A stretch of 64,000 bases of DNA from Mycobacterium pseudokansasii (GCF_900566075.1 NZ_UPHU01000001.1:2914001-2978000); one strand, 5' to 3'. Positions 31,914 to 42,360 are shown, counted from the first letter of the stretch. The notes: a model not told the origin generated them from the sequence alone. Program-made: numbers and translations.

Positions 31914-34900
31914 ACCCGGGCGACATCGCAATTGTCGGACTGGCATGCCGGTTTCCCGCCGGTGCCGGCCCCGGCGAATTCTGGCAAGTGCTGCGCGACG
32001 GCCGCGAAGCCACCGGACCCATGACCGGTAGCGCCGATTTCGACGCGGAGTTCTTCGATATCTCGCCCCGCGAGGCCGCCGCGATGGACCCGCGGCAACG
32101 GCTGGCGCTGGAACTGACCTGGGAGCTGCTCGAAGATGCCTTCATCGTGCCGGAAACCATTCGGGCGCAGCAGGTCTCGGTGTACCTCGGAGCCATGAAC
32201 GACGACTATTCGTTCTTGACGCTGCGCGGCCCCGCCGAAAACGTGGATCACTACTCGTTTGCCGGGGTCAGTAGGGCGATGATCGCCAACAGGGTCTCAT
32301 ATGCCTTCGCCTTGCACGGTCCCAGCCTGACTGTCGATTCCGGTCAATCGTCGTCGCTGGTGGCGGTTCACCTCGCCTGTGAGAGCCTGCGTGCCGGAAC
32401 CTCCGAGCAGGCGATTGCCGGCGGCGTACATCTGAATGTGGCAAGCGAAACGGCCCTGCTGGAGCACGAGTTCGGTGCCGTGTCGACCTCCGGCCATACC
32501 TACGCGTTCGACGCCCGCGCCGATGGCTACGTTCGCGGGGAAGGCGGTGGCCTGGTTCTGCTGAAGCCGCTGCGCGCGGCCCTGGCTGACGGAAACCGAA
32601 TCCGCGCAGTCATTGTGGGTAGCGCCGTGGGAAACGCCGGGCACAGCCCCGCCGGCCTGACCGCGCCCTCGACTTCGGCGGAAGCCGACGTGATCCGGCG
32701 TGCGCTGGCCCAGGCCGGCGTGGACTGCACCGGCGTCGACTACGTCGAGGCGCACGGTACCGGCACCAGAATCGGCGACCCGGCCGAGGCCGCGGCGCTG
32801 GGTCAGATATTCGCTCAGCGCCGGGATGATCCGGTCAGGGTTGGCTCGGTGAAGACGAACATCGGCCACGCCGGGGCGGCAGCGGGAATCGCGGGCCTGA
32901 TCAAGACGGTGTTGGCCATCGAAAATGAGTCGATTCCGCCGAGCCTCAACTATGTCAGCGCTCGCTCCGCCATCGGTTTGGAAAGCCTTGGGCTGCAAGT
33001 CAACACCACGTCGACGGGGTGGCCGGAGCGACGGCGGCCATGGCGCGCCGGGGTGTCGTCGTTCGGAATGGGCGGCACCAACGCCCACCTGTTGCTCCAG
33101 CAGGCGCCCGCCACCGAAAGTGTTGCAATGCCACGTGCTGACAAGTCAACCGGCCTACCGTGGGTGCTGTCGGCCCGGTCGGCGCCAGCGTTGGCCAACC
33201 AGGTGCAACGATTGCTGGCCCGGATGGACGAGCGCCCCGATCTGGATGCGGTGGATGTGGGCTGGTCGCTGGTGTCCACCCGGTCGGTGTTCGAGCACCG
33301 GGCGGTGGTGGTGGGCACCGGCCGGGCGCAGCTGCTGAGCGGGCTTGCCGGCCTTGCCACCGGCGAACCGGGCGCCGGTGTGGCGGTTGGTCGGGCACGG
33401 CGGGTCGGCAAGATCGCATTCGTGTTCCCCGGCCAAGGCGTGCAATACCTGGGCATGGGCCGCGGAATGTGCGAGCGGTTCCCGCTGTTCAGCAAGGCTT
33501 TCGATGCCGCCGCCAACGCGCTGGATGAACACCTGAGGCTACCGCTGCGGCGGGTGCTGTGGGGTACGGATGCCGCGGCGTTGCAAAATACCGAGTTTGC
33601 GCAACCGGCGTTGTTCGCCGTGGAGGTGGCGTTGGCGGCGTTGCTGGCTGAGATGGGTGTGGTGCCCGACGTCGTGCTGGGTCAATCGGTGGGCGAGATC
33701 GCGGCGGCCCAGGTGGCCGGGGTGTTGTCGCTGGCCGACGCCGCGCGCGTGGTTGCGCTCCGCGCCCGACTGATGTCGGGATTGCCGGCAGGCGGCGCGA
33801 TGGTGGCGGTCGCCGCTTCTGAAGACGAGGTGGTGCCGCTGCTGGCGCCCGGCGTCGAGATCGCGGCGGTCAATGCGCCTGATTCGGTGGTGATTTCCGG
33901 CCTCGAGCCTACGGTGAACGCGGTGGCAGACCGGCTGGCGGGCACGGGACGGCGGGTGCGCCGGTTGGCGGTGTCGCACGCGTTTCATTCGGCATCGATG
34001 GAGCCGATGCTTGCGGAGTTCGCTGCGGCCTTGGCGGGGCTGCCGATGAGTCGGCCGCGGATCGCGTTGGTGTCCAATGTTACTGGCCGATTGGCTGGTG
34101 CCGACTATGGATCGGCAGCGTATTGGGTTGAGCATGTGCGTAAACCGGTGCGGTTGGCCGAAGGTATCTCATTTGCCGAGTCTTCGGGCGCCACGACTTT
34201 TCTCGAGATCGGCCCCAGCGCCGGTTTGACAACCTCTCCGGGGTTGCTGGCCAGGGATCATCCCGAAGCCGAATCCATGCTCACCGCAATGAGTCAGCTG
34301 TTCACCGAAGGTGTAAGCATAGACTGGCCCAAGGCATTTGCCGGCCTTGGCGCCCGGCCGGTCGAACTTCCCACCTACGGCTTTGCGCGGCAGCGATTTT
34401 GGCTCGGCGAGGGCACCCGTCACGACATCGAACATGCCGGTACGTCCGGGCTGCGGCACACCTGGAACGAACTCGAACCGGCGGAACAGCACCGTCGGCT
34501 GCTCGATTTGGTGTGCCGAAACGCGGCCGCGGTGTTGGGTCACTCGAGCAGCCGCGACATCGACGCGGGCCGCGCTTTTGACGACCTCGGGTTCGAGTCG
34601 ATGACGGGAATCGAGCTGCGTAACCGCCTGGCCTCAGCCACCGGTTTGACGTTGTCGCGCACGCTGATATTCGACTATCCCACTCCCGCAGCGGTCGCCC
34701 GTCAGCTGGCTCAACAACTGTCGTCGAGCCATCTGGACCAATCCGGCGACGAGCAGGTCTGGCCGCTGTTGAGAAGCATTCCGCTGCACGAGCTTCGGCG
34801 AGCCGGATTACTGGGCAAACTCTTGGCGTTGGCCGGCCAGGTCGACGACGCGGTGCCTGAATCGACCGTCACCGAGGACGTCATCGACTCGCTGAGCCCC

Positions 34901-34954
34901 GATGCCCTGGTCGCGATGGCGCTCGAGCCATCCGATGACAACAGCCTCCAATGA
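31910..34954 (+). CDS. pks9: Type I polyketide synthase Pks9 (KSQ-AT-ACP), loading-type
   Basis: A 1014-residue protein with KS (1-400), AT (500-830) and ACP (about 860-930, Ser897 in GFESMTG), but no DH, ER or KR. The KS nucleophile position reads VDSGQSSSL with Gln146 (codon CAA at 32345) instead of Cys, while the histidines (282 and 320) are kept. Cys-to-Gln is the mark of KSQ domains, which decarboxylate malonyl-ACP to make a starter unit. The AT has HAFH (690-693), malonyl-type, and an unusual GQSVG around Ser593 instead of GHSxG. It lacks the N-terminal docking coil of Pks7/Pks8 but has a C-terminal tail after the ACP, as expected for a first module. The GTG start overlaps the pks8 stop. 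Confidence 0.92.
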   Translation: MNPGDIAIVGLACRFPAGAGPGEFWQVLRDGREATGPMTGSADFDAEFFDISPREAAAMDPRQRLALELTWELLEDAFIVPETIRAQQVSVYLGAMNDDYSFLTLRGPAENVDHYSFAGVSRAMIANRVSYAFALHGPSLTVDSGQSSSLVAVHLACESLRAGTSEQAIAGGVHLNVASETALLEHEFGAVSTSGHTYAFDARADGYVRGEGGGLVLLKPLRAALADGNRIRAVIVGSAVGNAGHSPAGLTAPSTSAEADVIRRALAQAGVDCTGVDYVEAHGTGTRIGDPAEAAALGQIFAQRRDDPVRVGSVKTNIGHAGAAAGIAGLIKTVLAIENESIPPSLNYVSARSAIGLESLGLQVNTTSTGWPERRRPWRAGVSSFGMGGTNAHLLLQQAPATESVAMPRADKSTGLPWVLSARSAPALANQVQRLLARMDERPDLDAVDVGWSLVSTRSVFEHRAVVVGTGRAQLLSGLAGLATGEPGAGVAVGRARRVGKIAFVFPGQGVQYLGMGRGMCERFPLFSKAFDAAANALDEHLRLPLRRVLWGTDAAALQNTEFAQPALFAVEVALAALLAEMGVVPDVVLGQSVGEIAAAQVAGVLSLADAARVVALRARLMSGLPAGGAMVAVAASEDEVVPLLAPGVEIAAVNAPDSVVISGLEPTVNAVADRLAGTGRRVRRLAVSHAFHSASMEPMLAEFAAALAGLPMSRPRIALVSNVTGRLAGADYGSAAYWVEHVRKPVRLAEGISFAESSGATTFLEIGPSAGLTTSPGLLARDHPEAESMLTAMSQLFTEGVSIDWPKAFAGLGARPVELPTYGFARQRFWLGEGTRHDIEHAGTSGLRHTWNELEPAEQHRRLLDLVCRNAAAVLGHSSSRDIDAGRAFDDLGFESMTGIELRNRLASATGLTLSRTLIFDYPTPAAVARQLAQQLSSSHLDQSGDEQVWPLLRSIPLHELRRAGLLGKLLALAGQVDDAVPESTVTEDVIDSLSPDALVAMALEPSDDNSLQ

Positions 34955-35115
34955 CGAAATCCGTCCGGGCAGGCCGAATTACGGCAGCACCGACCGTGTC
35001 CGCATACGACATGTGTTGAATACGCGTGACTTTGCCAGACCGCCCGAAGCCGCCTAAAATTTGAATTCCCTTCGGGTGGGCTGGCCGGCAGGTGAGCAAG
35101 TAAGGGCAGGGGGCC

Positions 35116-36177
35116 ATGAGCGTTGTTGCAGGTGTGTGCGGTGCATTGCCGCCGCATCGCTATAGCCAGAGTCAGATCACCGATTCGTTCGTCGAATTTC
35201 CCGGTCTGAAGGAGCACCAAGATATCGTCCGGCGCTTGCACGCCGCCGCCCGGGTGAACAGCCGTCAATTCGTCCTTCCGCTGGAGCAGTACCCGGGGCT
35301 GACCGACTTCGGCGATGCGAACGAGATCTTTATCGACAAGGCCGTGGATCTGGCCGTCGAGGCGCTCATGGGTGCGCTCCACGAGGCCGGGCTGGAACCG
35401 CGCGACATCGACATGATCGTCACCACAACGGTGACCGGTGTCGCGGTGCCGGCACTCGATGCCCGGGTCGCCGGCCGGCTGGGCCTGCGCCCCGACGTAC
35501 GCAGGGTGCCGCTGTTCGGTCTGGGGTGCGTGGCCGGCGCCGCCGGAGTGGCCCGGCTACACGACTACCTGCGCGGCGCACCCGACGCCGTCGCCGTACT
35601 GATAGCGGTCGAGCTCTGTTCGCTCACCTACCCCGCGGTCAAGCCGACCGTGTCGGGACTTATCGGGACGGCGCTGTTCGGGGACGGCGCCGCCGCCGTG
35701 GTCGCCGTCGGCGACCGCCGCGCCGAGCAGCTGCGCACCAGCGGGCCCACCATCGTCGACTCCCGCAGCCGGCTGTACCCCGAATCGCTGCACATCATGG
35801 GTTGGGACGTCGGTTCTCATGGCCTGCAGCTGCGGCTTTCTCCCGAACTCCCCAACCTGATCGAGCACTACCTGCCCGGCGACGTAACCGGATTCCTTGC
35901 CACGCATGGACTGTCCAAGGACGACGTCGGCGCGTGGGTGAGTCACCCGGGCGGTCCCAAGGTGATCGACGCAATCACCACTAGCCTCGAACTGGCCCCC
36001 GACGCACTCGAGCTGACCTGGCGTTCGCTCGGCGAAATCGGCAACCTCTCGTCGGCGTCGGTGCTGCACATCCTGCGCGACACCATCGCCAAACGGCCGC
36101 CGAGCGGAAGTCCCGGGCTGATGCTGGCCATGGGGCCGGGGTTCTGTGCCGAGCTGGTACTACTGCGCTGGCACTGA
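35116..36177 (+). CDS. pks11: Type III polyketide synthase Pks11
   Basis: A second chalcone synthase-like enzyme of 353 residues, closely similar to Pks10 along its whole length. Cys138 ([10 protein letters not shown]), the catalytic histidine (SHPGGPK) and asparagine ([12 protein letters not shown]) are all present. It ends the run of plus-strand polyketide genes and its last 18 bases overlap the convergent P450 gene. It probably takes an acyl chain from the type I enzymes or from CoA and closes it to a pyrone or resorcinol-type ring. The division of labour with Pks10 cannot be read from sequence. Confidence 0.92.
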   Translation: MSVVAGVCGALPPHRYSQSQITDSFVEFPGLKEHQDIVRRLHAAARVNSRQFVLPLEQYPGLTDFGDANEIFIDKAVDLAVEALMGALHEAGLEPRDIDMIVTTTVTGVAVPALDARVAGRLGLRPDVRRVPLFGLGCVAGAAGVARLHDYLRGAPDAVAVLIAVELCSLTYPAVKPTVSGLIGTALFGDGAAAVVAVGDRRAEQLRTSGPTIVDSRSRLYPESLHIMGWDVGSHGLQLRLSPELPNLIEHYLPGDVTGFLATHGLSKDDVGAWVSHPGGPKVIDAITTSLELAPDALELTWRSLGEIGNLSSASVLHILRDTIAKRPPSGSPGLMLAMGPGFCAELVLLRWH

Positions 36178-37440
36178 GCCGGCAAACTCGACGGTCAGCC
36201 CCGGTTTAGGGGACAGCGCGGCGAAGTTGGCCGCGCGGATCCGCTGAGCAGGCAGGCGCAGCGTAGTTCGGGCGACCAGTCGAGCCAGCATCACCGTCAT
36301 CTCGGTGGTAGCCATGACCGCCCCGATGCATCGGTGCAGCCCGCCGCTGAACGGGATGAACTCGTGTGGCGCGGGCTTACGGTAGTCCGGCGAGTCGGGG
36401 TCCCAGCGCTGCGGACGGAACTCCCTTGGGGCGGGCCATATTTCGGGCAACCGATGGGTGACGTACGCGCTGAAGATCAGCAGCCGTCCCGACCTGACCC
36501 GGTGGCCGTCGAACACCAGGTCGCGCATCACTCTGCGAGCCGAGATCACCCCGGGGGAGTACAGCCGAAGTGTTTCCTGCACCAGGCCGTTCAGGTAGGT
36601 CAGTGAGCCGATGTTGTCGGCGGCGGGCGCGTTGCCGCCGAGCACGCGATCAACCTCTCGGGCGACCGTCTCCCAGGCGCCCGGCAACGTGAGCAACGCA
36701 TGGGCCGCCCAGGCCAGCGCTCCGCTGGTGGTTTCGTAGCCGGCAGTGATGAGCGAGACGATCGCATCGCGTATCTCGTTGTCGCTCAACGTGTCGATCA
36801 GTGTGGTCAACATGTGGTCGTCGGGCCCGGGCCGGGGGCGCGCGTCGGAGATCACCGCGCCGACAAGGTCGTCGACACGGTGCCGGGCCGCCATCGCGCG
36901 TCGCCAGCCCGGTGAGTTCAACCGTCGCTGCAGCCGCATCAGCTGCGGCGGCCGGTGGGTCAGGTCGAGCAGCGGCTGCAACTGTTCACCGAGGAAGTCC
37001 GAATGGGCGGCCAGCCGCGGGCCGAACAGACTCTCGGCGGTGCTGCGCCGTACCGCCGAACGGAACTGCTGGTAGAGGTCGAGGCGCTGTCCCGGACGCC
37101 AGGTGTTGATGACTTCGTCGATAGTGGACACCATGGTCTGCACATAGTCCTGAACCTGCCGGTGGCGCAGTCCGGGCGCCACCACGCTACGGCGGCGCCG
37201 GTGGTCTTCGCCGTCGCTGACGATCAGCGCGGTAGGCCCGTCGACGGGAACCAGGCTCTCGAACGTCTCACGCCAGCTGAACGCGTCGGCGTTGGCGAAC
37301 ACGAACTTATTGGCCTCAGGGCCCAACAGATACACGAAGCCATGGCGCCCGACGCCGGCGTCGACCACCGCACCGCGGTGCCGATAGAGCGCCAGCAGTG
37401 CTTCCCCGGGCAGGTACGGCACCGTCCGGTACGCGTTCAT
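36160..37440 (-). CDS. cyp139A1: Cytochrome P450, CYP139-like
   Basis: A 426-residue P450 that would hydroxylate or couple a lipophilic substrate using reduced ferredoxin. The heme-binding loop is [15 protein letters not shown] with the axial cysteine, the ExxR motif is ETLRLYSP, and the I-helix region has [15 protein letters not shown]. Position next to pks11 matches CYP139A1 (Rv1666c) of M. tuberculosis, and tailoring of the Pks7-11 product is the natural inference. Its ATG overlaps the stop of the upstream ABC-F gene (ATGA), so the two are co-transcribed. Confidence 0.9.
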   Translation of the reverse strand: MNAYRTVPYLPGEALLALYRHRGAVVDAGVGRHGFVYLLGPEANKFVFANADAFSWRETFESLVPVDGPTALIVSDGEDHRRRRSVVAPGLRHRQVQDYVQTMVSTIDEVINTWRPGQRLDLYQQFRSAVRRSTAESLFGPRLAAHSDFLGEQLQPLLDLTHRPPQLMRLQRRLNSPGWRRAMAARHRVDDLVGAVISDARPRPGPDDHMLTTLIDTLSDNEIRDAIVSLITAGYETTSGALAWAAHALLTLPGAWETVAREVDRVLGGNAPAADNIGSLTYLNGLVQETLRLYSPGVISARRVMRDLVFDGHRVRSGRLLIFSAYVTHRLPEIWPAPREFRPQRWDPDSPDYRKPAPHEFIPFSGGLHRCIGAVMATTEMTVMLARLVARTTLRLPAQRIRAANFAALSPKPGLTVEFAGSVPAQ

Positions 37441-39203
37441 TCCAGCGCCTCCGAAATCTGCAGCCAGCGCTCCTCCGTCGCGCCAACCTCGTCTTCGAGG
37501 TCGCGCAATTCCCGGCTCAACCGGGCCAGGCCGACGTGGTCGGCCTGGTCATGTTCGGCGAGTTCGGTGTGCTTGGCGGCAATCCGGTCGGCCAGGCGGG
37601 CAAGCTGACGCTCGGCGGCGGCCAGCTCCTTCTCCGCGGCCCGGCGCTGCGCGCCCGAGATCTCTTGGGGCTCAGCCGGTTTAGCGGCCGGTGTCGGTGA
37701 CGGTTTGGTAGCCAGCCGCAGGTATTCGTCGATGCCGCCGGGCAGATGCCGCAGCCGGCCGTCCAGAATCGCGTACTGCTGATCGGTGACCCGTTCCAGC
37801 AGATAGCGATCGTGGGAGACGACGATCAAGGTGCCCGCCCAGGAGTCCAGCAGATCCTCGGTGGCCGTCAGCATGTCGGTGTCCACGTCGTTGGTGGGCT
37901 CGTCGAGCAGCAGCACATTGGGTTCCGATAACAGCGTCAGCATGAGCTGCAGCCGTCGCCGCTGACCGCCGGAAAGATCGCCGACCCGCGCCGAAAGCTG
38001 ACCCCGGACGAAGCCGAGACGTTCCAGCAGCTGGGCCGGGGTCAGCTCACGCCCGCCGACCTCGTAGCCGCTGCGAAGCCTGGTCAGTACCTCGGCAATC
38101 CGGTCCTGCGCGAACGGGGTCAGCGCATCACCTTGCTGGTCGAGCACCGCCAGCCGGACGGTCTTGCCGCGCTTGACCCGGCCGGAGTCGGGCTCGATGG
38201 TGCCGGCGATCAGTCCCAGCAGGGTGGATTTCCCGGCGCCGTTGGCTCCGACGATTCCGGTGCGTTCGCCCGGGCCGATCCGCCATTCGATGTCCCGCAG
38301 CACCGGGCGGCCGTCAAAGCAGACCGACACGTCGAGTAGGTCGATGACGTCCTTGCCCAGTCGGGCGGTGGCCAGCTTGGCCAGCTCGACGGTGTTGCGC
38401 AGCGGCGGCACGTCGGCGATCAGCTGATTGGCGGCCTCGATGCGGAACTTGGGTTTGGAGGTTCGCGCCGGGGGACCCCGCCGCAGCCAGGCCAGCTCCT
38501 TGCGCATCAGGTTCTGTCGCTTGGCCTCGGCCGCGGCGGCGAGCCGGTCACGTTCGACGCGTTGCAGCACGTAGGCCGCGTATCCGCCTTCGAAGGGCTC
38601 GACGACGCCGTCGTGGACTTCCCACGTGGTGGTGGCGATCTCGTCGAGAAACCACCGGTCGTGGGTGACCAGCAGCAGCCCGCCGCTGCTGCGGGCCCAG
38701 CGTTGTTGGAGGTGGCCGGCCAGCCAGGTGATGCCTTCGATGTCGAGGTGGTTGGTGGGCTCGTCGAGAGCGATCACGTCCCAGTCGCCGACCAGGAGCC
38801 GGGCCAGCTGCACGCGGCGCCGCTGGCCGCCGCTGAGGGTGGAAACCTTTGCACGCCAGGCGATGTCGGACACCAATCCGGCGACCACGTCGCGGACGCG
38901 CGGGTCACCGGCCCAGTGGTGTTCCGGTTGGTCGCCGACCAGCGTCCAGCCGACGGTGCGAGCGGGGTCCAGGGTGTCGGCCTGGCTCAGCGCACCGACG
39001 CGCAAACCGCTGCGCCGGGTGACCCGTCCGGAGTCCGGCGGCAGCTGGCCGGTGAGCAGGTCCAGCAGGCTGGATTTGCCGTCCCCGTTTCGCCCGACGA
39101 TGCCGATGCGCGCACCGTCGTCGACGCCGAGTGTGACCGATTCGAATATCACCTGGGCCGGGTACGCCAGGTGTACGGCCTCGGCTCCGAGCAGGTGTGC
39201 CAC
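37437..39203 (-). CDS. ABC-F family ATPase (two nucleotide-binding domains), unsplit
   Basis: About 588 residues with two ABC domains and no membrane segments, so a ribosome-acting ABC-F protein is more likely than a transporter subunit. The first domain has Walker A GIVGRNGDGKSS, signature LSGGQRRRV and Walker B VIALDEPTNHLD; the second has GIVGANGAGKST, LSGGQRRRL and LLLDEPTNDVD. A charged linker between them and a C-terminal coiled coil (AAEKELAAAERQLARLADRI) fit ABC-F. The start is set at GTG 39203 (VAHLLGAEAVHL); ATG 39227 is an alternative, and longer extensions look non-coding. M. tuberculosis carries it as two pieces, Rv1668c and Rv1667c. Such proteins can protect ribosomes from antibiotics. 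Confidence 0.85.
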   Translation of the reverse strand: MAHLLGAEAVHLAYPAQVIFESVTLGVDDGARIGIVGRNGDGKSSLLDLLTGQLPPDSGRVTRRSGLRVGALSQADTLDPARTVGWTLVGDQPEHHWAGDPRVRDVVAGLVSDIAWRAKVSTLSGGQRRRVQLARLLVGDWDVIALDEPTNHLDIEGITWLAGHLQQRWARSSGGLLLVTHDRWFLDEIATTTWEVHDGVVEPFEGGYAAYVLQRVERDRLAAAAEAKRQNLMRKELAWLRRGPPARTSKPKFRIEAANQLIADVPPLRNTVELAKLATARLGKDVIDLLDVSVCFDGRPVLRDIEWRIGPGERTGIVGANGAGKSTLLGLIAGTIEPDSGRVKRGKTVRLAVLDQQGDALTPFAQDRIAEVLTRLRSGYEVGGRELTPAQLLERLGFVRGQLSARVGDLSGGQRRRLQLMLTLLSEPNVLLLDEPTNDVDTDMLTATEDLLDSWAGTLIVVSHDRYLLERVTDQQYAILDGRLRHLPGGIDEYLRLATKPSPTPAAKPAEPQEISGAQRRAAEKELAAAERQLARLADRIAAKHTELAEHDQADHVGLARLSRELRDLEDEVGATEERWLQISEALE

Positions 39204-39627
39204 CGGGCCGACGCTACCTGCACACATTGTCGACCCCGCCGGCGGACAGATTCCGTGTCGGACCCCATGGCCTTCGGCGTCAACGGTGCCGGCTGTGCCG
39301 CCCCGGGCACGGTTCTCAAGGGCCGGTGGTACCCGCTCGGTCGGGCGCTGTCGAAGGCCCGGGAAACCTTGTCGCCCAATGTAATTGCTGGTTGGGCAGC
39401 CCGGCGGGGGAATGGCCGCGGCGAGCATTGTCGGGGGCCCGCGGAAAAGGTGGGGTTCGAGCGGTTGCGGACCCAATCAGCCGCCAGTCGCCCGGTAGCG
39501 CGACTCGGCCGCGGGCAGACGAGCATCGTTTCCGCAAACTTCCGGCCGTTCAGGACCATTCCAGGGGGCAACATCTGCCCACATCATCCCTAGACTCGAC
39601 CGCACACCACGACGAGAGGTAACCGGA
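39204..39627. other. Divergent intergenic region between ABC-F and MFS genes
   Basis: 424 bases with no supported gene. It must hold the divergent promoters of the ABC-F/P450 pair and of the exporter gene. I see no clear operator. Confidence 0.5.
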
Positions 39628-41184
39628 ATGGACGCGCCAGGCATCGAAACGCGATCCGGCGAGGACAAGCTGACGCTTGCCCAATGGATGACTGTGCTCG
39701 CCATGGGGCTGGGATTCGCCGTCACCGGTGCCGATCCAACCATCTTCTCCAGCAATCTCGTGCCGGTGCGGGAGGGACTGCACATGTCCACCGCTGCGGC
39801 TGGGTTCGCTGCCAGTCTGGCTACTCTCACCCTGGCCGCGGCCATACTCGGCGCGGGCACCCTCGGCGACGTCTACGGAAAACGCCGGATGTATCTGCTG
39901 GGCCTGGTCGGCGCCATCGTTTTCGGCCTGCTGGCCGCAGCCTCGCCCAATGCGGTGATGCTGATGGTCGCGCGCGCTCTGACCGGTGTCTTCTTCGCCT
40001 TCCTGCTGGGTCTTTCGCTGGCGATCATCAACGCCGTGTTCCTGCCTGAGCAGCGGCCCAAGGCCATCAGCCTCTTCCTTGGGACCGCATTCCTGGTCGG
40101 CGCACCACTACCGCTGATCGGCAACGTCCTGGTCGAATCACTTGGGTGGCGCTGGGCGTTGGTCGTGGCCCCCGCCGTAGCGTTGCTCACCATCCCCATC
40201 ACCGTTCGGTTCGTTCCCGAGACGTTCCGGATCAGCGATCGACCAATCGACTATCCCGGCATTGCCGCCGCCGGCTTCATGCTGGTCAGCCTGGTCTACG
40301 GTCTGTCCCGGCTGGCTCACGGCCCGGCCGCTGCCGCGCCGCCGTTGCTGATCGGGCTGGCTGCCGGAGTCTTCTTCGTGTGGTGGGAGTTGCGGACCGA
40401 CCATCCGGCCCTGGATCTGCGAATCTTCCGGGCCGGCCCGTTCAATGCCGCCGTCATCGCCGGGCTGGCGTTCAACTTCCTGTCCGCCGGGCTCATCCTC
40501 ATCCTGAGCTACTACGCCACCGTGGTCCGCGGGTATTCGCTCACCGTGCTGGGTGTGTTGTTGGTGCTGGGCGCCGCCGTGCAGGCGCCCGCGGCCGTAG
40601 CGGCAGGCCGCATGATGACCCGGACCTCGGCGCGGGCCACCATCCTGTTTGGTCTGGGGTTGCTCACCGTGGCCACCGGTGTATTCGCCACCTTCGGTAT
40701 GGACACTTCTATCGTCGTGATCGGTGTGGGAATAGTGGCCTTGACTGCCGGCCTGGGCTTCATTGAGCCCCCGCAGGCCAGCGTCATGATGAGTTTTGCC
40801 CCACCAGGCTTGGAGGGCTCGGTTGCCGCGGTCAAACCCGGCGTCGGCCAGTCCGCATACTCACTCGGCCCCACCATGGTGACCCTGCTGGCCACGACTT
40901 TCTACACGGCACGAGCGCAGGACCGGTTCGCTGGCACGGGCGTCTCTCCCACTCAGGCCGCCAAAGCATTGGAGGCTACCCGTTCGTACGGCGGGAGCAA
41001 CCTCGGCGGCGTCGCCGTGCTGGATCCGGAGGCGGCCCGCAGTCTCATGGCGACCACCCAGGAGGTCGTCGTGTCCGCGTTGCGTACTACCAGCCTGTTA
41101 ATGGCACTGGTGCCGTTGACCGCCGCGGTGGCCGTCTGGCTACTGCTGCCGCGCCAGCTACCTCTTGAGCAGCGGGCTGGGTGA
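39628..41184 (+). CDS. MFS drug/metabolite exporter, 14-TM DHA2 type
   Basis: A 518-residue integral membrane protein with about 14 hydrophobic helices and the MFS loop motif after TM2 (GTLGDVYGKRRMYLLG). The ADPTIFSSNLVPVREGL segment in TM1-2 is the EmrB/QacA-type D1 region. It should export a small lipophilic compound by proton antiport in the plasma membrane. GAGAGG about nine bases before ATG supports the start. It is divergent from the ABC-F gene and close to the polyketide locus; export of the polyketide or of an antibiotic are both possible. The central part (residues about 190-260) includes the long loop usual in 14-TM members. Confidence 0.88.
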   Translation: MDAPGIETRSGEDKLTLAQWMTVLAMGLGFAVTGADPTIFSSNLVPVREGLHMSTAAAGFAASLATLTLAAAILGAGTLGDVYGKRRMYLLGLVGAIVFGLLAAASPNAVMLMVARALTGVFFAFLLGLSLAIINAVFLPEQRPKAISLFLGTAFLVGAPLPLIGNVLVESLGWRWALVVAPAVALLTIPITVRFVPETFRISDRPIDYPGIAAAGFMLVSLVYGLSRLAHGPAAAAPPLLIGLAAGVFFVWWELRTDHPALDLRIFRAGPFNAAVIAGLAFNFLSAGLILILSYYATVVRGYSLTVLGVLLVLGAAVQAPAAVAAGRMMTRTSARATILFGLGLLTVATGVFATFGMDTSIVVIGVGIVALTAGLGFIEPPQASVMMSFAPPGLEGSVAAVKPGVGQSAYSLGPTMVTLLATTFYTARAQDRFAGTGVSPTQAAKALEATRSYGGSNLGGVAVLDPEAARSLMATTQEVVVSALRTTSLLMALVPLTAAVAVWLLLPRQLPLEQRAG

Positions 41185-41267
41185 CAGTCATCGCGATGGC
41201 CCGATGGCTGCGCCCAGCGCGGGGCGCGGGCCGGAGACAATCACCTTCCAGCCCCAAAAAAACAGCT

Positions 41268-41285
41268 GATAACAATTATTGCCAA
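41268..41285. promoter_or_regulatory. AT-rich imperfect palindrome before the coiled-coil gene
   Basis: TGATAACAATTATTGCCA stands out from the GC-rich surroundings and has AACAATTATT dyad character. A TATAGT, a possible -10 element, lies at 41293. Together they probably mark the promoter and perhaps an operator for the gene starting at 41356. The regulator is not identified. Confidence 0.3.
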
Positions 41286-41355
41286 TGTGCACTATAGTCT
41301 GCCTCGCTTACCAAACTGGCGAGTCGCGATGCGACGCTGACGAAAAGGAGTTTCG

Positions 41356-42360
41356 GTGAGTCACACAGTCACGTCTGTCCTTGCACCGGCGGCTGTGTTG
41401 GCATCGTTGTCCGGCCATGCCGGGGGCGGTCCGCAAGTCAGTCAGCGACCGGAAAGTGGGCCGTGGCCAACCACCGTCAGCCCATCGCGAGGAGTGTCTG
41501 AGGGGTACCAGGTGACAACCTTCGTTAACGATCCCACTCCGAAATTCGAACGGACGCGCAATGGATACGATCCGGCTGCCGTCAACCAGTACATCGCGGA
41601 ACTGATGGTTCAGCGGCAGGCGCAACACTACGAGACCGAGAGACTCAGGGTGGAGCTTGCCGCACTGCGGGACGAAAACGCGGTCCTGCGGGATACCTCG
41701 TCGTCGGCACCGGCGGTCACCGACCGGTTGGCGAAAATGCTGCGGTTCGCTGTCGACGAGGTATTTCAGATGCAGTCCGAGGCGCGGGCCGAGGCGTCGG
41801 CGTTGATTGCCGCGGCCAAGAATGACGCCGAAGCGGCTCGCGTGACCAAGAGAGACATGTTGGCCCAGATGGAGGCGCGGCAACGAGCACTCGATCTCGA
41901 GCATGCCGAGGCGGTCCGCCGTGCGCGAGAAGAAGCAGATGAGCTCAGGGCACAGGCTTTCCGAGAGATCGACCAGATGCGCGTCGCGGATGCCAGGCGC
42001 CGCGAGAAGGCGGAACAGCAACTCGATGCCGAACTGATCAGGCTCCGGTCCGACGCCCAATTCCAGATCGATGATCAGCTGCGAACTACGCAGCAGGAGT
42101 GCGACAAACGGCTCAATGACGCCAAGGCCGAGGCCGAACGGCGCGTCCGCCTTGCCGACGAGCAGGTCGAGCAGCGCATGGCCGAGGCGCGGCGTATGTT
42201 GGACGACGTCAATCAACGAAGGCTGGGTGTGCTCGAGCAGCTGGCTAGAATACACGCCAAACTCGAGGACGTCCCCGCGATCCTGGAGTCGGCCCGATGC
42301 GCCGAAACCGACATGCTTCAGTCGATGAGGGGCGCGTTCTCGGAGCTGCGAGCCATCTAG
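41356..42360 (+). CDS. DivIVA-like coiled-coil structural protein (Rv1682-type)
   Basis: The core begins FVNDPTPKFERTRNGYDPAAVNQYIAEL, whose GYDPxxVxxY pattern resembles the N-terminal lipid-binding segment of DivIVA/Wag31, and continues as an almost uninterrupted coiled coil rich in Arg, Glu, Ala and Gln. A cytoplasmic scaffold at membranes or poles is likely. The AAAGGAG five bases before GTG 41356 supports the long form of 334 residues, but the first 50 residues are unlike the rest; GTG 41512 after GAGGGG gives a 282-residue alternative starting just before the DivIVA-like segment. Position before the lipase/synthetase gene matches Rv1682 of M. tuberculosis, although an espA-espC block lies between them here. 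Confidence 0.8.
   Translation: MSHTVTSVLAPAAVLASLSGHAGGGPQVSQRPESGPWPTTVSPSRGVSEGYQVTTFVNDPTPKFERTRNGYDPAAVNQYIAELMVQRQAQHYETERLRVELAALRDENAVLRDTSSSAPAVTDRLAKMLRFAVDEVFQMQSEARAEASALIAAAKNDAEAARVTKRDMLAQMEARQRALDLEHAEAVRRAREEADELRAQAFREIDQMRVADARRREKAEQQLDAELIRLRSDAQFQIDDQLRTTQQECDKRLNDAKAEAERRVRLADEQVEQRMAEARRMLDDVNQRRLGVLEQLARIHAKLEDVPAILESARCAETDMLQSMRGAFSELRAI

Noticed and set aside
37437..39203. ABC-F gene considered as a macrolide transporter ATPase
   Set aside because: It has two fused ABC domains and no membrane partner; ABC-F proteins act on ribosomes, so the transporter name is not used.
41308..42255. 315-codon minus-strand frame opposite the coiled-coil gene
   Set aside because: It is antisense to the heptad-rich coding strand and has no ribosome-binding site or known family.
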